A stretch of DNA of 46,360 nt from Octadecabacter sp. GTDB taxonomy: Bacteria; Pseudomonadota; Alphaproteobacteria; Rhodobacterales; Rhodobacteraceae. The stretch is taken from contig JAPKAD010000016.1 in the NCBI GenBank assembly GCA_028825445.1, forward strand, positions 1-46,360. The letters are read 5' to 3'. The notes under the pieces were generated by a model. That model searched no databases. It saw only the letters and a program-made list of their open reading frames with translations, and was not told where the DNA came from. Below are positions 38,385 through 46,360 of the stretch, piece by piece; within the stretch, counting starts at the first letter, position 1; every line of letters starts with the position of its first letter. The translations under genes and the position numbers were made by a program.

Positions 38385-38765
38385 TTATGGTTCGAGTTTA
38401 GCCAATCGCGCGGCGCCCCAATCCATTTGGGCTTTAAGTTCTGTGATCGCGTCGTTAAGTTCGGCACGTTGTTCTTGCATGTCAGTCAGGTGCTTTTGCG
38501 CCAGAGCGAAGGTCTCTCGCAGTTGGATTTCTTGACTGTCATCCATGTAATATAGATCAAGCAGTTGGCGGATTTCTTCGAGACTAAAGCCGAAACGCTT
38601 ACCGCGCAAAATCAGCTTTAAGCGCACACAATCGCGTTTACCGTAAAGTCGTTTTTGGCCGTCACGGGTTGGAAGCAACAGTTCCTTAGCCTCGTAAAAC
38701 CTGAGTGTCCGTGGTGTGATCTTAAACTCTTCGCACATCTGGCGAATTGTCATAGCCTGTTCCAT
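38385..38765 (-). CDS. MerR-family regulator, likely of the beta-oxidation operon
   Basis: 126 residues. N-terminal winged helix-turn-helix (about 5-45: TIRQMCEEFKITPRTLRFYE), dimer coiled coil from about 80 (HLTDMQEQRAELNDAITELK). No Cys ligands for metal, so it is of the metabolite-sensing kind, like LiuR-type regulators of acyl-CoA and branched-chain catabolism. It precedes the acyl-CoA dehydrogenase gene and probably controls that operon. A GTTTACGTTTACGTCA-like element lies upstream of it. Confidence 0.88.
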   Translation of the reverse strand: MEQAMTIRQMCEEFKITPRTLRFYEAKELLLPTRDGQKRLYGKRDCVRLKLILRGKRFGFSLEEIRQLLDLYYMDDSQEIQLRETFALAQKHLTDMQEQRAELNDAITELKAQMDWGAARLAKLEP

Positions 38766-38828
38766 CGTTTTGCTGCCTTTTTTGTCAAATATTTAGATCA
38801 GGGATTCTACCCACTTTACAAGTAATGG

Positions 38829-38844
38829 TGACGTAAACGTAAAC
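38829..38844 (-). promoter_or_regulatory. possible MerR/LiuR-type operator upstream of the first MerR gene
   Basis: The minus strand reads GTTTACGTTTACGTCA, with TTTACGT repeated and an ACGT half-site on each side, 64 bases before the MerR start. It resembles motifs reported for LiuR-type MerR regulators (recalled). The rest of 38766-39134 has no gene. Confidence 0.4.
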
Positions 38845-39134
38845 ATAACGCCGCGTCAAAACTGAGCTTACGAAAGGTCAGCAAAGAATTTGATGGGTTT
38901 GTGCACTAACCTGAGCTTGTGAAATGCATCAGGCCTTTCCAGTGTCTATATTTAATATGGTTTTAAATTAAAAAATCATTTATTTTGGATTGTCTTGAAG
39001 GCTTTTGTAAATAACCAAAATACCCATTTAGGCGACTCATGGTGCGAAATTCTTGTAATTTTTCGTTGGGGAAATGATTAGAAGCACTGTTATTTTGTTG
39101 GTGCTGCGCTGCATATAAAAGTTAGTTGAGAACT

Positions 39135-39503
39135 TTAAATTAATGATTTTGCTGTTGCGTCACGCATTTCTTGTAGTTCTGCCAATGTTTCGTTTAACTG
39201 GATGCGTTGGTCTTCCAGCTCGACCAACTGGCGGTCTGCTAATTCGAGCCATGTTTTCATTTGTGCTTCATTGCCTTCGTTTTCGCGAATCATCAACCAC
39301 TGTCTAATATCCTCAAGAGGAAAGCCGAACTTACGGCCGCGCATCACCAGCGTCATCCGCGCCAGTTCTTTTGCGCCATAAAATCTCGAACGCCCTATGC
39401 GTTCTGGCGACAGCAGTTCAATGTACTCATAATAGCGCAAAGTGCGGGGGGTGACATCGTACTTGGCGCACATTTCTTTAAAACTGAATCGCAGTTCTGT
39501 CAT
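39135..39503 (-). CDS. second MerR-family regulator
   Basis: 122 residues, paralogous to the MerR protein at 38385-38765: same HTH layout ([44 protein letters not shown]) and a C-terminal coiled coil ([20 protein letters not shown]), without Cys. It is divergent from the two thioesterase genes and 368 bases upstream of the first MerR gene, so it may control either set. The palindrome at 39572-39583 sits in the divergent space. Confidence 0.88.
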   Translation of the reverse strand: MTELRFSFKEMCAKYDVTPRTLRYYEYIELLSPERIGRSRFYGAKELARMTLVMRGRKFGFPLEDIRQWLMIRENEGNEAQMKTWLELADRQLVELEDQRIQLNETLAELQEMRDATAKSLI

Positions 39504-39571
39504 GGGGTGACTCCCTTACTTATGAACAACCCTACGCCGCAGCGTCGCGCGGGGCAACGGTTCCGATTGTA

Positions 39572-39583
39572 TGTCAATTGACA
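39572..39583. promoter_or_regulatory. 12-bp palindrome between MerR and thioesterase genes
   Basis: TGTCAATTGACA is self-complementary and contains TTGACA, a -35-like hexamer, in both directions. It lies 36 bases before the thioesterase start. No good -10 box follows at 17 bases. Confidence 0.35.
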
Positions 39584-39619
39584 CTTGTGCATAGGGCTTG
39601 GGCAGGGTTCAACGGGACC

Positions 39620-40087
39620 ATGACCAGTGAACACCAAACCAAAATTGCAGCCAAGTTTATTGCAGCATTGCCTCATGCCAACGCGCTGGGCTTGACATTA
39701 AAAGAGATAGGCAACGGCTTTGCAACGATTACCATGCCTTATAACGAACGGCTTGTTGGCGATCCTGAAACTGGTGTGATCCACGGAGGTGCGGTGTCAG
39801 CATTGCTTGATACTTGCTGCGGGGCTGCTGTGATGTTGCATGAAAGTTCTCCCATTGGAACCGCGACACTAGATTTGCGAATAGATTATATGCGCCCTGC
39901 CAACCCTGGCGATACAATCACTGCGCGGGCAGATTGTTACCACGTTACCCGATCTGTAGCGTTTGTGCGTGCAACGGCCATGGACGCTGACACTGATCGC
40001 CCCGTAGCCACTGCAACTGGTGCGTTCACAATCCATACGGCCAGTAAATACACTAACACTGATACCAAAACTGAAGGCGACAAATGA
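39620..40087 (+). CDS. PaaI-type hotdog thioesterase, first of a pair
   Basis: 155 residues from ATG 39620, preceded by ACGGGA; a TTG start at 39578 is possible but would add 14 residues of no family likeness. Single hotdog domain with the signature [17 protein letters not shown], where the helix and nearby Asp/Thr form the active site, and [10 protein letters not shown] for strand 3. Cleaves acyl-CoA thioesters, substrate unknown. Its stop overlaps the next gene's ATG by four bases. Confidence 0.9.
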   Translation: MTSEHQTKIAAKFIAALPHANALGLTLKEIGNGFATITMPYNERLVGDPETGVIHGGAVSALLDTCCGAAVMLHESSPIGTATLDLRIDYMRPANPGDTITARADCYHVTRSVAFVRATAMDADTDRPVATATGAFTIHTASKYTNTDTKTEGDK

Positions 40088-40566
40088 AGTGTCCCCAACC
40101 GGTACAAGTTGTTAAACAACGTCGCGACGCTGCCCTGCAATCTTTAATCGGTGGCGTACCCTACATTCAGTTTATGGGTATCCGGTTTGATCGGCGTGAC
40201 GATGAATTGACTGCTGTTATGCCCTATCAAGACATGCTGATTGGCAATCCAATATTGCCGGCCCTGCATGGTGGTGCGACGTCTGCCTTTCTGGAAACTA
40301 CTGCGATTATCGAATTATCTTGGGCAATGATGTGGAGCCGTATTGAAGTGGGCGAGGATATGAGCAACTTACGCCTGCCCAAAACCATTGACTTTACTGT
40401 CGATTATCTGCGCAGTGGCTTGCCTCGTGACGCCTATGCACGCGCCACGATCAACCGCTCTGGCCGCCGCTATGCTTCTGTGCATGTGGAAGCGTGGCAG
40501 GATAATCGCACGCGGATGTTTGCACAAGCTACTGGGCACTTTCTGATGCCCCAAATAGATGGTTGA
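40084..40566 (+). CDS. PaaI-type hotdog thioesterase, second of a pair
   Basis: 160 residues, hotdog fold with [15 protein letters not shown] and [11 protein letters not shown] in the same places as its upstream neighbour, and [17 protein letters not shown] in the last strands. The two are distinct in sequence, so they may form a hetero-oligomer or act on different acyl-CoAs. Start overlaps the first thioesterase by ATGA; its end overlaps the MATE start by eight bases. Confidence 0.9.
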   Translation: MKCPQPVQVVKQRRDAALQSLIGGVPYIQFMGIRFDRRDDELTAVMPYQDMLIGNPILPALHGGATSAFLETTAIIELSWAMMWSRIEVGEDMSNLRLPKTIDFTVDYLRSGLPRDAYARATINRSGRRYASVHVEAWQDNRTRMFAQATGHFLMPQIDG

Positions 40567-41923
40567 CTTAAGTCAACACCTCACTCATCGCCGCATTTTG
40601 CACATCGCAGTGCCGGTGATTTTAGCCAATATTACTATTCCTCTGCTCGGTCTTGTGGATACGGGCGTCATTGGTCAAATGGGTCTAGCAACTCCTATCG
40701 GGGCTGTTGGCATCGGTGCGATAATCCTCACTGCATTGTACTGGATATTTGGCTTTCTGCGTATGGGAACCACGGGCTTTGCCGCACAGGCAATAGGGGC
40801 AGGGGACAAGGATGAAACTGCTGCTATTCTGATCCGTGCGTTGACCATTGCTGCGATAGGTGGCCTTTCCATTATTATCCTGCAATTACCCCTGTTCGTG
40901 CTTGGCTTCTGGTTGTCCCCTGCGAGTGACGAGGTCGAAACCCTTGCGCGAAGTTATATGGCTATACGTGTCTGGTCCGCACCATTTCTGATCTCAACTT
41001 TTGCCATAACAGGCTGGCTTGTCGCTGCCGAACGCACCCGTGATATTTTGGTCATCCACTTGCTGATGAACGGGACGAACATTGGCTTTGATTTACTGTT
41101 CGTTCTTGTTTTAGGCTGGGGTATTCAAGGCGTCGCGTTTGCAACGGTCATCGCTGAAATTTCTGGTTGTGGCCTTGGTCTGTGGTATTGTCGTGCTGTG
41201 TTTGTCACCGGCCTGTGGGCCAATCGCGCGCGCCTGCTGGATCCAGTTAAACTCAAACGTTTCGCTGCGGTGAATGTCGACATCCTGATCCGCTCTCTCC
41301 TGTTGCAATCGATTTTCATGTCATTTTTATTTTTTGGCGCAATTTACGGTGATACTCGGCTCGCAGCGAACCATATCTTACTGCAATTTTTATCCGTAAC
41401 CGCATATGTGATGGATGCTTTCGCCTTTGCTGCTGAAACTCTTGTGGGTCAAGCGCTGGGCGCACGCCTCCGCGCCACTCTTCGACGCGCTGCTCTAATG
41501 GTGTCAATTTGGTGCTTTGGCACAGGCGTTGTCCTCACCTTAACGTTCGCATTGTTTGGTGGTGTACTCATTGACGCAATAACCACTGCACCCGATGTGC
41601 GCATTGCTGCACGAGACTACCTGATTTATACGATACTCATGCCACTAGTCTCTGTAGCACCCTTTATGCTGGATGGTATTTTTATCGGTGCAACCCGCAC
41701 CCGCGACATGCGTAATATGATGTTAATTTCCACCACAATTTATTTTACTTTTGTGCTTACATTGATGCCAATTACCGCAAATCATGGCCTCTGGATCGCA
41801 CTTCTAATCAGTTTTGCGGCACGTGGTGCAACACTGGCATGGAAATACCCTGCACTAGAACGCTCTGTCATCGCTTTTGAAATACCCATAGGGAAATCGC
41901 CAGGTAGAGGACAGCGCCCCTAA
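40559..41923 (+). CDS. MATE-family efflux transporter
   Basis: 454 residues with twelve membrane segments in two MatE repeats. Typical blocks: AVPVILANITIPLLGLVDTGVIGQ at the start, GFLRMGTTGFAAQAIGAGDKDET, and DAFAFAAETLVGQALGAR in the second half. MATE proteins of this DinF-like sort export organic cations or drugs in exchange for sodium or protons. It overlaps the second thioesterase gene by eight bases, so it is translationally linked to it; why is unclear. Confidence 0.92.
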   Translation: MVDLSQHLTHRRILHIAVPVILANITIPLLGLVDTGVIGQMGLATPIGAVGIGAIILTALYWIFGFLRMGTTGFAAQAIGAGDKDETAAILIRALTIAAIGGLSIIILQLPLFVLGFWLSPASDEVETLARSYMAIRVWSAPFLISTFAITGWLVAAERTRDILVIHLLMNGTNIGFDLLFVLVLGWGIQGVAFATVIAEISGCGLGLWYCRAVFVTGLWANRARLLDPVKLKRFAAVNVDILIRSLLLQSIFMSFLFFGAIYGDTRLAANHILLQFLSVTAYVMDAFAFAAETLVGQALGARLRATLRRAALMVSIWCFGTGVVLTLTFALFGGVLIDAITTAPDVRIAARDYLIYTILMPLVSVAPFMLDGIFIGATRTRDMRNMMLISTTIYFTFVLTLMPITANHGLWIALLISFAARGATLAWKYPALERSVIAFEIPIGKSPGRGQRP

Positions 41924-42120
41924 TGAGCGCCTAGGCGTCATTCAAAGCTGCTCTGGCAGCTGTCCAAACCTACATTAGGAAACACTTTTCACCCTTGCGC
42001 AACATTGCGGTGGAGATGATGCTAATTGCATTTTTCATCACAACCATTTCAGCCTCGCTTGGTGCATATATTAAATTTAATCCCACCGCGATTTGCGCCA
42101 AATGTAGAAGTGGGTTGGCA

Positions 42121-43164
42121 CTATAGCCAATCCGCTCGCCCAGTTCCAATTGCGTCTGCAACGTTTGCAAATCCGTCGCGCGCCAACAAATCGTGCAATT
42201 CCCGGGCAATATCAGACGCAAGTGAAATGCCGCCATAAACCAGGGCAGTATAAAGCTGCACAGCTGAAGCCCCCGCGCGAATTTTTTCATAGGCTTGCGC
42301 TGCTGATCCAACGCCGCCAACGCCGATCAATGGTAAATCTGTTAAGCTGGATAGTTTTGCTAAGACTCGTGTAGATCTTTCGAACAACGGCTGGCCAGAT
42401 AACCCGCCAGGCTCGCTCTTATGTTCACTAATTAACCCATCGCGCGACAATGTCGTGTTTGTGGCGATGATAGCTGCTACGCCAGTTGTGTGCGCGACCT
42501 GCACTACATCTGCTAAATTTGCATCGCTTAAGTCAGGCGCAATCTTTAAGAATACGGGTATGCCTGCTACGTTGGCTGCCATGACCCCGCCCAACAGCGC
42601 CGCCAATGCATCCTTGCCCTGTAAATCGCGCAAGTTTTTAGTATTGGGAGATGACACATTTACTGTCGCAAAGTCAACATTTGTGCCACAATGTGCTAAC
42701 ACAGATGCAAAATCTGCCGCGCGGTCATAGCTAGTTTTATTCGCCCCAAGGTTTAGCCCAACGATACTGTCTGCTGGACGGGCTGCTAAACGCTTGTCAA
42801 TCGCAACCATTCCTTGATTGTTGAATCCAAATCGGTTGATCGCTGCTTTATCCTCGGTCAGACGATAAAGGCGTGGGCGCGAGTTGCCTTCCTGCGGCAA
42901 CGGCGTCGCGGCCCCAACCTCCAAGAATCCAAAGCCAGTACGCCCTAAAGCTTTGAGGCTTTCGGCGTTTTTGTCAAATCCAGCCGCTAATCCTACTGGG
43001 TTTGGTAGTTGCAACCCGGCAATAGTACATCGCAATCGATTAGAGGTGACTGGCCCAGATCGTGGACCAAACCCTGTGTTCAGCGCTTTTAATGCCAGTC
43101 CATGGGCGCGTTCGGGATCTATTCTCCTCAAGACGCGCAATCCGATCCCTTCAAATATATTCAT
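42121..43164 (-). CDS. pyrD: dihydroorotate dehydrogenase (quinone), class 2
   Basis: 347 residues, membrane-associated flavoprotein that feeds electrons from dihydroorotate into the quinone pool in pyrimidine synthesis. The class 2 N-terminal extension ([20 protein letters not shown]) is present; FMN site [14 protein letters not shown]; the catalytic Ser lies in [14 protein letters not shown], and [18 protein letters not shown] and [14 protein letters not shown] follow. The start overlaps the stop of the DUF952 gene by four bases. No terminator is seen in the 200 bases to the MATE gene, which converges on it. Confidence 0.96.
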   Translation of the reverse strand: MNIFEGIGLRVLRRIDPERAHGLALKALNTGFGPRSGPVTSNRLRCTIAGLQLPNPVGLAAGFDKNAESLKALGRTGFGFLEVGAATPLPQEGNSRPRLYRLTEDKAAINRFGFNNQGMVAIDKRLAARPADSIVGLNLGANKTSYDRAADFASVLAHCGTNVDFATVNVSSPNTKNLRDLQGKDALAALLGGVMAANVAGIPVFLKIAPDLSDANLADVVQVAHTTGVAAIIATNTTLSRDGLISEHKSEPGGLSGQPLFERSTRVLAKLSSLTDLPLIGVGGVGSAAQAYEKIRAGASAVQLYTALVYGGISLASDIARELHDLLARDGFANVADAIGTGRADWL

Positions 43165-43496
43165 GTCAGATCAAGAACGTGGCGTCCGTCAATCAACGCT
43201 ATTGGACGCGCCCAAACAAGCTCTGATTGCAACAGAGGCCGCCCGTAGATATGGGGAAAATCTTGTCCGCCGCGTGACGCCTCCCAGATCAGATCGCTTC
43301 CGTATGTCGCCGTATCAAGGGCGATTAGCATCAAGTCCTCGATGCCATTAAAATGTTTATCAGCAGTCTCTTGCAACTGGGCTGCGGTGGAGGTGTGCAA
43401 ATAACCGTCCGCCAAATCAATTTCTGCTCCATCAAAGCAGCCTGTTGAGTTTAAAGTGGTCAATTGTCCAGCAGTAAGTATTTTATATATTAACAT
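43161..43496 (-). CDS. DUF952 domain protein coupled to pyrD
   Basis: 111 residues from ATG 43496 (the open frame extends 22 codons further upstream without family likeness). DUF952 features: MLIYKILTA start, [20 protein letters not shown], and a late FPHIYGRPL. The family is widespread and of unknown function, often found beside pyrD in Alphaproteobacteria (recalled). Its stop overlaps the pyrD start as ATGA, so both are translated from one message. It is divergent from the 5'-nucleotidase gene. Confidence 0.9.
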   Translation of the reverse strand: MLIYKILTAGQLTTLNSTGCFDGAEIDLADGYLHTSTAAQLQETADKHFNGIEDLMLIALDTATYGSDLIWEASRGGQDFPHIYGRPLLQSELVWARPIALIDGRHVLDLT

Positions 43497-43661
43497 TTGT
43501 CCGAAGTGGCGTGACAATTGACAAACGTCAAGTGTTTCGAAAACGTCATGGCCCTGTAACATTCCCGTTTTATGTTGTCCCTGCTGCTTATCTTTGACTC
43601 AGAGATCCGACTTAGCGCAAGATTTGTTCAGATTGCTGTTACAAACCAAATGGGGACTAAT

Positions 43662-45218
43662 ATGCTTGTACGATTACTTATAACAGCAGCTGCGATCACG
43701 ATGATCGCTGGTGCAGTTAACGCAGATTATTCACTAACAATCCTACATACCAATGACTTTCACGCGCGGTTTGAACCGATTAGCAAATACGATTCTGGCT
43801 GTTCTACTGAAGACAACGATGCTGGTAAATGTTTTGGTGGCACGGCCCGTTTGATCACGGCAGTTGCTGACGCTCGTGCGCGGTCCGACAATTCGATTCT
43901 CGTAGATGGAGGTGACCAGTTTCAAGGCACGCTTTTTTATACCTATTATAAGGGTACTATGGCGGCTGAATTTATGAACCAGCTAGGCTATGACGGCATG
44001 ACTGTTGGCAACCACGAATTTGATGATGGTCCTGAAATTTTGCGTGGCTTCGTTAATACTGTAAATTTTCCTGTGCTGATGTCGAATGCTAATATTTCTG
44101 AAGAGGTTTTGTTGTCTGACGTGATTGAAAAATCTACCATTATCGAACGTAGCGGCGAACGCATTGGCCTGATCGGTCTAACTCCGCAGAACACCGATGA
44201 ACTCGCTTCTCCTGGTTCTAACGTCATTTTCACTAATCCTGTGGGCGCTGTGCAGATTGAAGTTGATCGATTGATGGCAGAAGGAGTTAATAAAATTATA
44301 GTTCTGTCCCATTCGGGTTACCGCACTGATCTTGCTATTGCTGAAGCAACGACAGGCGTTGACGTTATTGTCGGTGGACACTCCAATACGCTTCTTGGCG
44401 ACATGGACGGTGCAGCGGGCACCTATCCGACGATGGTCGGCGACACAGCCATTGTGCAGGCTTATGCCTATGGTAAATTTCTTGGCGAATTAAATATCAC
44501 GTTTGATGATGACGGCATGATCACTGAAGCTTCTGGCGCGCCGATTATTATCGATGGCACCGTTTCGGAAGATGCAACAGCCAAAGAACGCATCGCTGAG
44601 CTAGCGCTGCCATTGGATGAAATCCGCAATCGTATTGTAGCTGAAACTACCGGTATGCTGACGGGTGACCGCGCGGTATGTCGCCAGATGGAATGTGACA
44701 TGGGCAACCTAATTGCTGATGCGATGCTTTCACGAGTTGTTGATCAGGGCATCGATATTGCTTTGCAAAACTCTGGTGGTATCCGTGCAGATATTGATGT
44801 GGGCGAAGTGACAATGGGCGAAGTCTTGAAAGTGCTGCCGTTCCAGAATACGCTTTCCACATTTCAGATTACAGGCGATATTTTGATGGAGGCACTCGAA
44901 AATGGGGTATCTCAGCATGAAGATGGCGCTGGTCGGTTCTTACAGATTTCTGGCATGACTATGACGGTTGATCTGTCTATGGAAACTGGCAATCGCGTTT
45001 CTGAGGTGATGATCGGGGGCGAAGCACTGGACTTGGGTAAGACTTATAATGCTGTATCCAACAACTTTGTGCGCAACGGTGGTGATGGGTTTGGCATGTT
45101 TACGGATGCTGAAAACACCTACGATTTTGGTCCTGATCTGGCCGACGTTACTGCGGAATATATCAGTGAAAATGCACCTTATCAGCCCTATACGGATGGT
45201 CGTATTAACATGAAGTAA
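43662..45218 (+). CDS. periplasmic 5'-nucleotidase/2',3'-cyclic phosphodiesterase
   Basis: 518 residues from ATG 43662 (GGGGACTAAT upstream; the longer open frame from 43572 has no signal peptide). A signal peptide ends at about ITMIAGAVNA, so the enzyme is periplasmic. The metallophosphatase domain carries HTNDFHAR, VDGGDQFQGT, GNHEFDDGP, SHSGY and GGHSN as the two-metal site; the C-terminal 5'-nucleotidase domain has QNSGGIRADI and FVRNGGDGFGMF. It releases nucleosides and phosphate from extracellular nucleotides, which links logically with the deo/add/upp operon 22 kb away. UshA-type or CpdB-type cannot be decided by eye. Confidence 0.93.
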   Translation: MLVRLLITAAAITMIAGAVNADYSLTILHTNDFHARFEPISKYDSGCSTEDNDAGKCFGGTARLITAVADARARSDNSILVDGGDQFQGTLFYTYYKGTMAAEFMNQLGYDGMTVGNHEFDDGPEILRGFVNTVNFPVLMSNANISEEVLLSDVIEKSTIIERSGERIGLIGLTPQNTDELASPGSNVIFTNPVGAVQIEVDRLMAEGVNKIIVLSHSGYRTDLAIAEATTGVDVIVGGHSNTLLGDMDGAAGTYPTMVGDTAIVQAYAYGKFLGELNITFDDDGMITEASGAPIIIDGTVSEDATAKERIAELALPLDEIRNRIVAETTGMLTGDRAVCRQMECDMGNLIADAMLSRVVDQGIDIALQNSGGIRADIDVGEVTMGEVLKVLPFQNTLSTFQITGDILMEALENGVSQHEDGAGRFLQISGMTMTVDLSMETGNRVSEVMIGGEALDLGKTYNAVSNNFVRNGGDGFGMFTDAENTYDFGPDLADVTAEYISENAPYQPYTDGRINMK

Positions 45219-45242
45219 TGTGTCGAAACCCCTCACGTTGTT

Positions 45243-45279
45243 AATCCTGCTGTGAGAGATCATGCCAGGATTTTCTTTA
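45243..45279 (+). terminator. likely terminator after the 5'-nucleotidase gene
   Basis: AATCCTG (45243-45249) pairs with CAGGATT (45266-45272) across a 16-base loop, followed by TTCTTTATT. It lies 25 bases after the stop. Confidence 0.55.
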
Positions 45280-45461
45280 TTCCTTTAAGACGTCTTGGCT
45301 AATATAATTGTTAGGTTCCGACTTTTCGAAGTTTTTTATAGATGCCCGAATTTGCACTATTCAAAAGGACTTCGCATTTGAAGCTCCTTGTAAATCGCTT
45401 CCGTCACGTGTTGATCCTGAAAAATGCACTGCGAAATTGTCTGATGTGCAACAATGGTGCT

Positions 45462-45614
45462 ATGTTGAAATTAGTAACGCATTTGCATGAGTTTGAACGG
45501 CTCCACAGCGATCTGGCTAATGCTACAGACCGCACAAAACGGGTAGGCATCCAGAAAGATAAGTTGCAGATGGATGCCAAGATGGACCTTGCACGCAGGG
45601 CGTTTCATAAATGA
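45462..45614 (+). CDS. doubtful 50-residue ORF
   Basis: Frame from ATG 45462 rich in charged residues (THLHEFERLHSDLANAT, then KDKLQMDAKMDLARRAF) that could form an amphipathic helix or short coiled coil. The same frame is open from ATG 45342, but no ribosome binding site is seen at either. It lies just before the SRAP pseudogene and may be the end of an eroded gene. Confidence 0.3.
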   Translation: MLKLVTHLHEFERLHSDLANATDRTKRVGIQKDKLQMDAKMDLARRAFHK

Positions 45615-45628
45615 TGACAGATTGAGAG

Positions 45629-46303
45629 ACGTGCGGACGTATGGCCATTACGCTTCCCCATAATGTGATGTCTGAGATGTTTGCAGCCGCACCCACGAAC
45701 GATTTGCCCGACGTGCCTAATTGCAATGTGTGTCTGACTGATCAGGTCGTGGTGATTATCAGTACAGATTACAGGCGGCAGTATTGCCCGATGCTCGGGG
45801 GGGTTATTCCACATTGGTATAAAATGGAGAATTGTGGTCCATTTCTGATCAACGTGCGAGTCAAAACGATTGCAGAAAAGCCCGCATTTAAGGCAGCATG
45901 CAGGATCCAACGCTGCATCATTCCTGCGTCAGTGTTTTATGAATGGACTAAGGCAAAATGGAACAACATTACCGTGGTTCATTCAACATAGTTATGTTGC
46001 TCCAATTGCATTAAGTGCAATATGGCAGGACTGGTGTGACCATAAGGGTGTTGTGGGCGCTACGTTGGCCATGGTTACTATCAAAGCAAATGATGCAATG
46101 AGCAAAATTCACTGCCGTATTCCCGTATTCCCGTAATCCTTGAGCCTGATGATTGGGCACTTTGGCTGGGCGAAGATGGGAAGGGGGCCGTAAAGCTGAT
46201 TTAATCAGTGAGTGAGGACACGTTAAAATTTCACTGCGTGGCTAGGGCGATCAATTCTAACGGCGCATCTGGACCGCATTTGATCGACCATATTGGTGTT
46301 TGA
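45629..46303 (+). pseudogene. SOS response-associated peptidase (SRAP, YedK/HMCES-like), broken
   Basis: A SRAP gene, whose product normally shields abasic sites in single-stranded DNA by crosslinking through Cys2. The expected ATG-TGC-GGA start reads ACG-TGC-GGA at 45629, so the start codon is lost. Frame 1 keeps ITLPHNVMSEMFAAAP, VIPHWYK, FLINVRVKTIAEKPAF, CIIPASVFYEWTKA, then shifts near 45955; frame 2 holds LPWFIQHSYVAPIALSAIW and ANDAMSKIHCRIPV; an 8-bp tandem duplication of CGTATTCC (46116-46131) shifts again to ILEPDDWALWLGEDGKGAV, a TAA cuts it, and ARAINSNGASGPHLID ends at 46303. At least four lesions. Confidence 0.88.
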
Positions 46304-46305
46304 AC

Positions 46306-46360
46306 GGCCTTGTTGCACAAATCGGGCTGATGTCGTGCTTCCTTTTTCACCGGACAGACT
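46306..46360 (+). mobile_element. left end of an IS5-family insertion sequence (cut by window edge)
   Basis: GGCCTTGTTGCACAAATC (46306-46323) matches the style of terminal repeats of the IS903/IS5 group (recalled). The element starts two bases after the stop of the SRAP pseudogene. The right end and target duplication lie outside the window. Confidence 0.75.
46330..46360 (+). CDS. start of an IS5-family transposase (partial)
   Basis: ATG 46330 opens MSCFLFHRTD to the window edge. Transposases of Rhodobacterales IS5 elements often begin with a short F-H-K/R-T-D-W block like this, and the distance from the terminal repeat is right. Only ten codons are visible. Confidence 0.6.
   Translation, partial: MSCFLFHRTD

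Noticed and set aside
41935-41965. GC-rich hairpin AGCTGC/GCAGCT after the MATE gene
   Set aside because: Six-base stem without a T run; not strong enough to call a terminator.
41970-42320. 116-codon minus-strand frame overlapping the pyrD end
   Set aside because: Mostly inside pyrD in another frame; no independent start signal.
1-46360. tRNA, rRNA, CRISPR array, prophage or toxin-antitoxin module
   Set aside because: No T-loop/acceptor pattern, regular repeat-spacer series, phage structural genes or paired small toxin genes were recognised by eye; a tRNAscan and Infernal run would be decisive.

Overview
The window looks like a chromosomal segment of a marine Rhodobacterales (Roseobacter-group) alphaproteobacterium. 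This rests on the protein families and their arrangement: hrpB back to back with a MeaB-type GTPase and followed by rpmB; a DUF2946-like/PCu(A)C copper pair; PrpE preceded by TTTGCAAA half-sites; a cdd-deoA-deoB-add-upp salvage operon; and a beta-oxidation operon flanked by MerR regulators. Base composition is near 50% G+C in genes, judged by eye. Gene-free stretches are clearly AT-rich and hold decayed genes, so the genome seems to tolerate pseudogenes and insertion sequences. No rRNA, tRNA, CRISPR, phage or plasmid backbone was seen.

Layout. 1-2.8 kb: hrpB (cut by the window edge), meaB, rpmB with terminator. 2.9-4.4 kb: exported copper-handling pair and a small lipoprotein. 4.7-6.5 kb: lepA, then 1.2 kb of AT-rich DNA with a fossil outer-membrane-protein fragment. 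7.7-11.1 kb (minus strand): alpha/beta hydrolase, DUF817 membrane protein, glyA. 11.2-16.8 kb: nadK convergent with prpE, then maeB. 16.8-22.6 kb: a VOC-bicupin protein with an overlapping leader ORF, then cdd, deoA, deoB, add and upp, the last four joined by ATGA overlaps. 22.6-24.1 kb: a shattered gene resembling a SPOR-type protein. 24.1-30.3 kb: a degenerate M48-like membrane protein, a BCCT osmolyte carrier with a UspA gene, an acyl-activating enzyme and an EamA transporter. 30.3-31.9 kb: gene-poor. 31.9-39.5 kb (minus): beta-oxidation set (MerR, acyl-CoA dehydrogenase, small ORF, GST, thiolase, FadJ-type protein) plus a second MerR gene. 39.6-41.9 kb: two hotdog thioesterases coupled to a MATE transporter. 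42.1-45.2 kb: pyrD with a DUF952 gene, divergent from a periplasmic 5'-nucleotidase. 45.2-46.4 kb: a SRAP pseudogene abutting the left end of an IS5-family element.

Together the genes describe acyl-CoA and propionate assimilation (meaB, prpE, acyl-activating enzyme, beta-oxidation set, malic enzyme), nucleoside and nucleotide salvage (5'-nucleotidase, cdd/deo/add/upp, pyrD) and compatible-solute uptake. I found no convincing new multi-gene defence or mobile system. The best leads are regulatory (half-site cluster before prpE, 20-bp palindrome, coupled leader ORF), the active-site-less M48-like protein, and the fresh SRAP pseudogene beside an IS.
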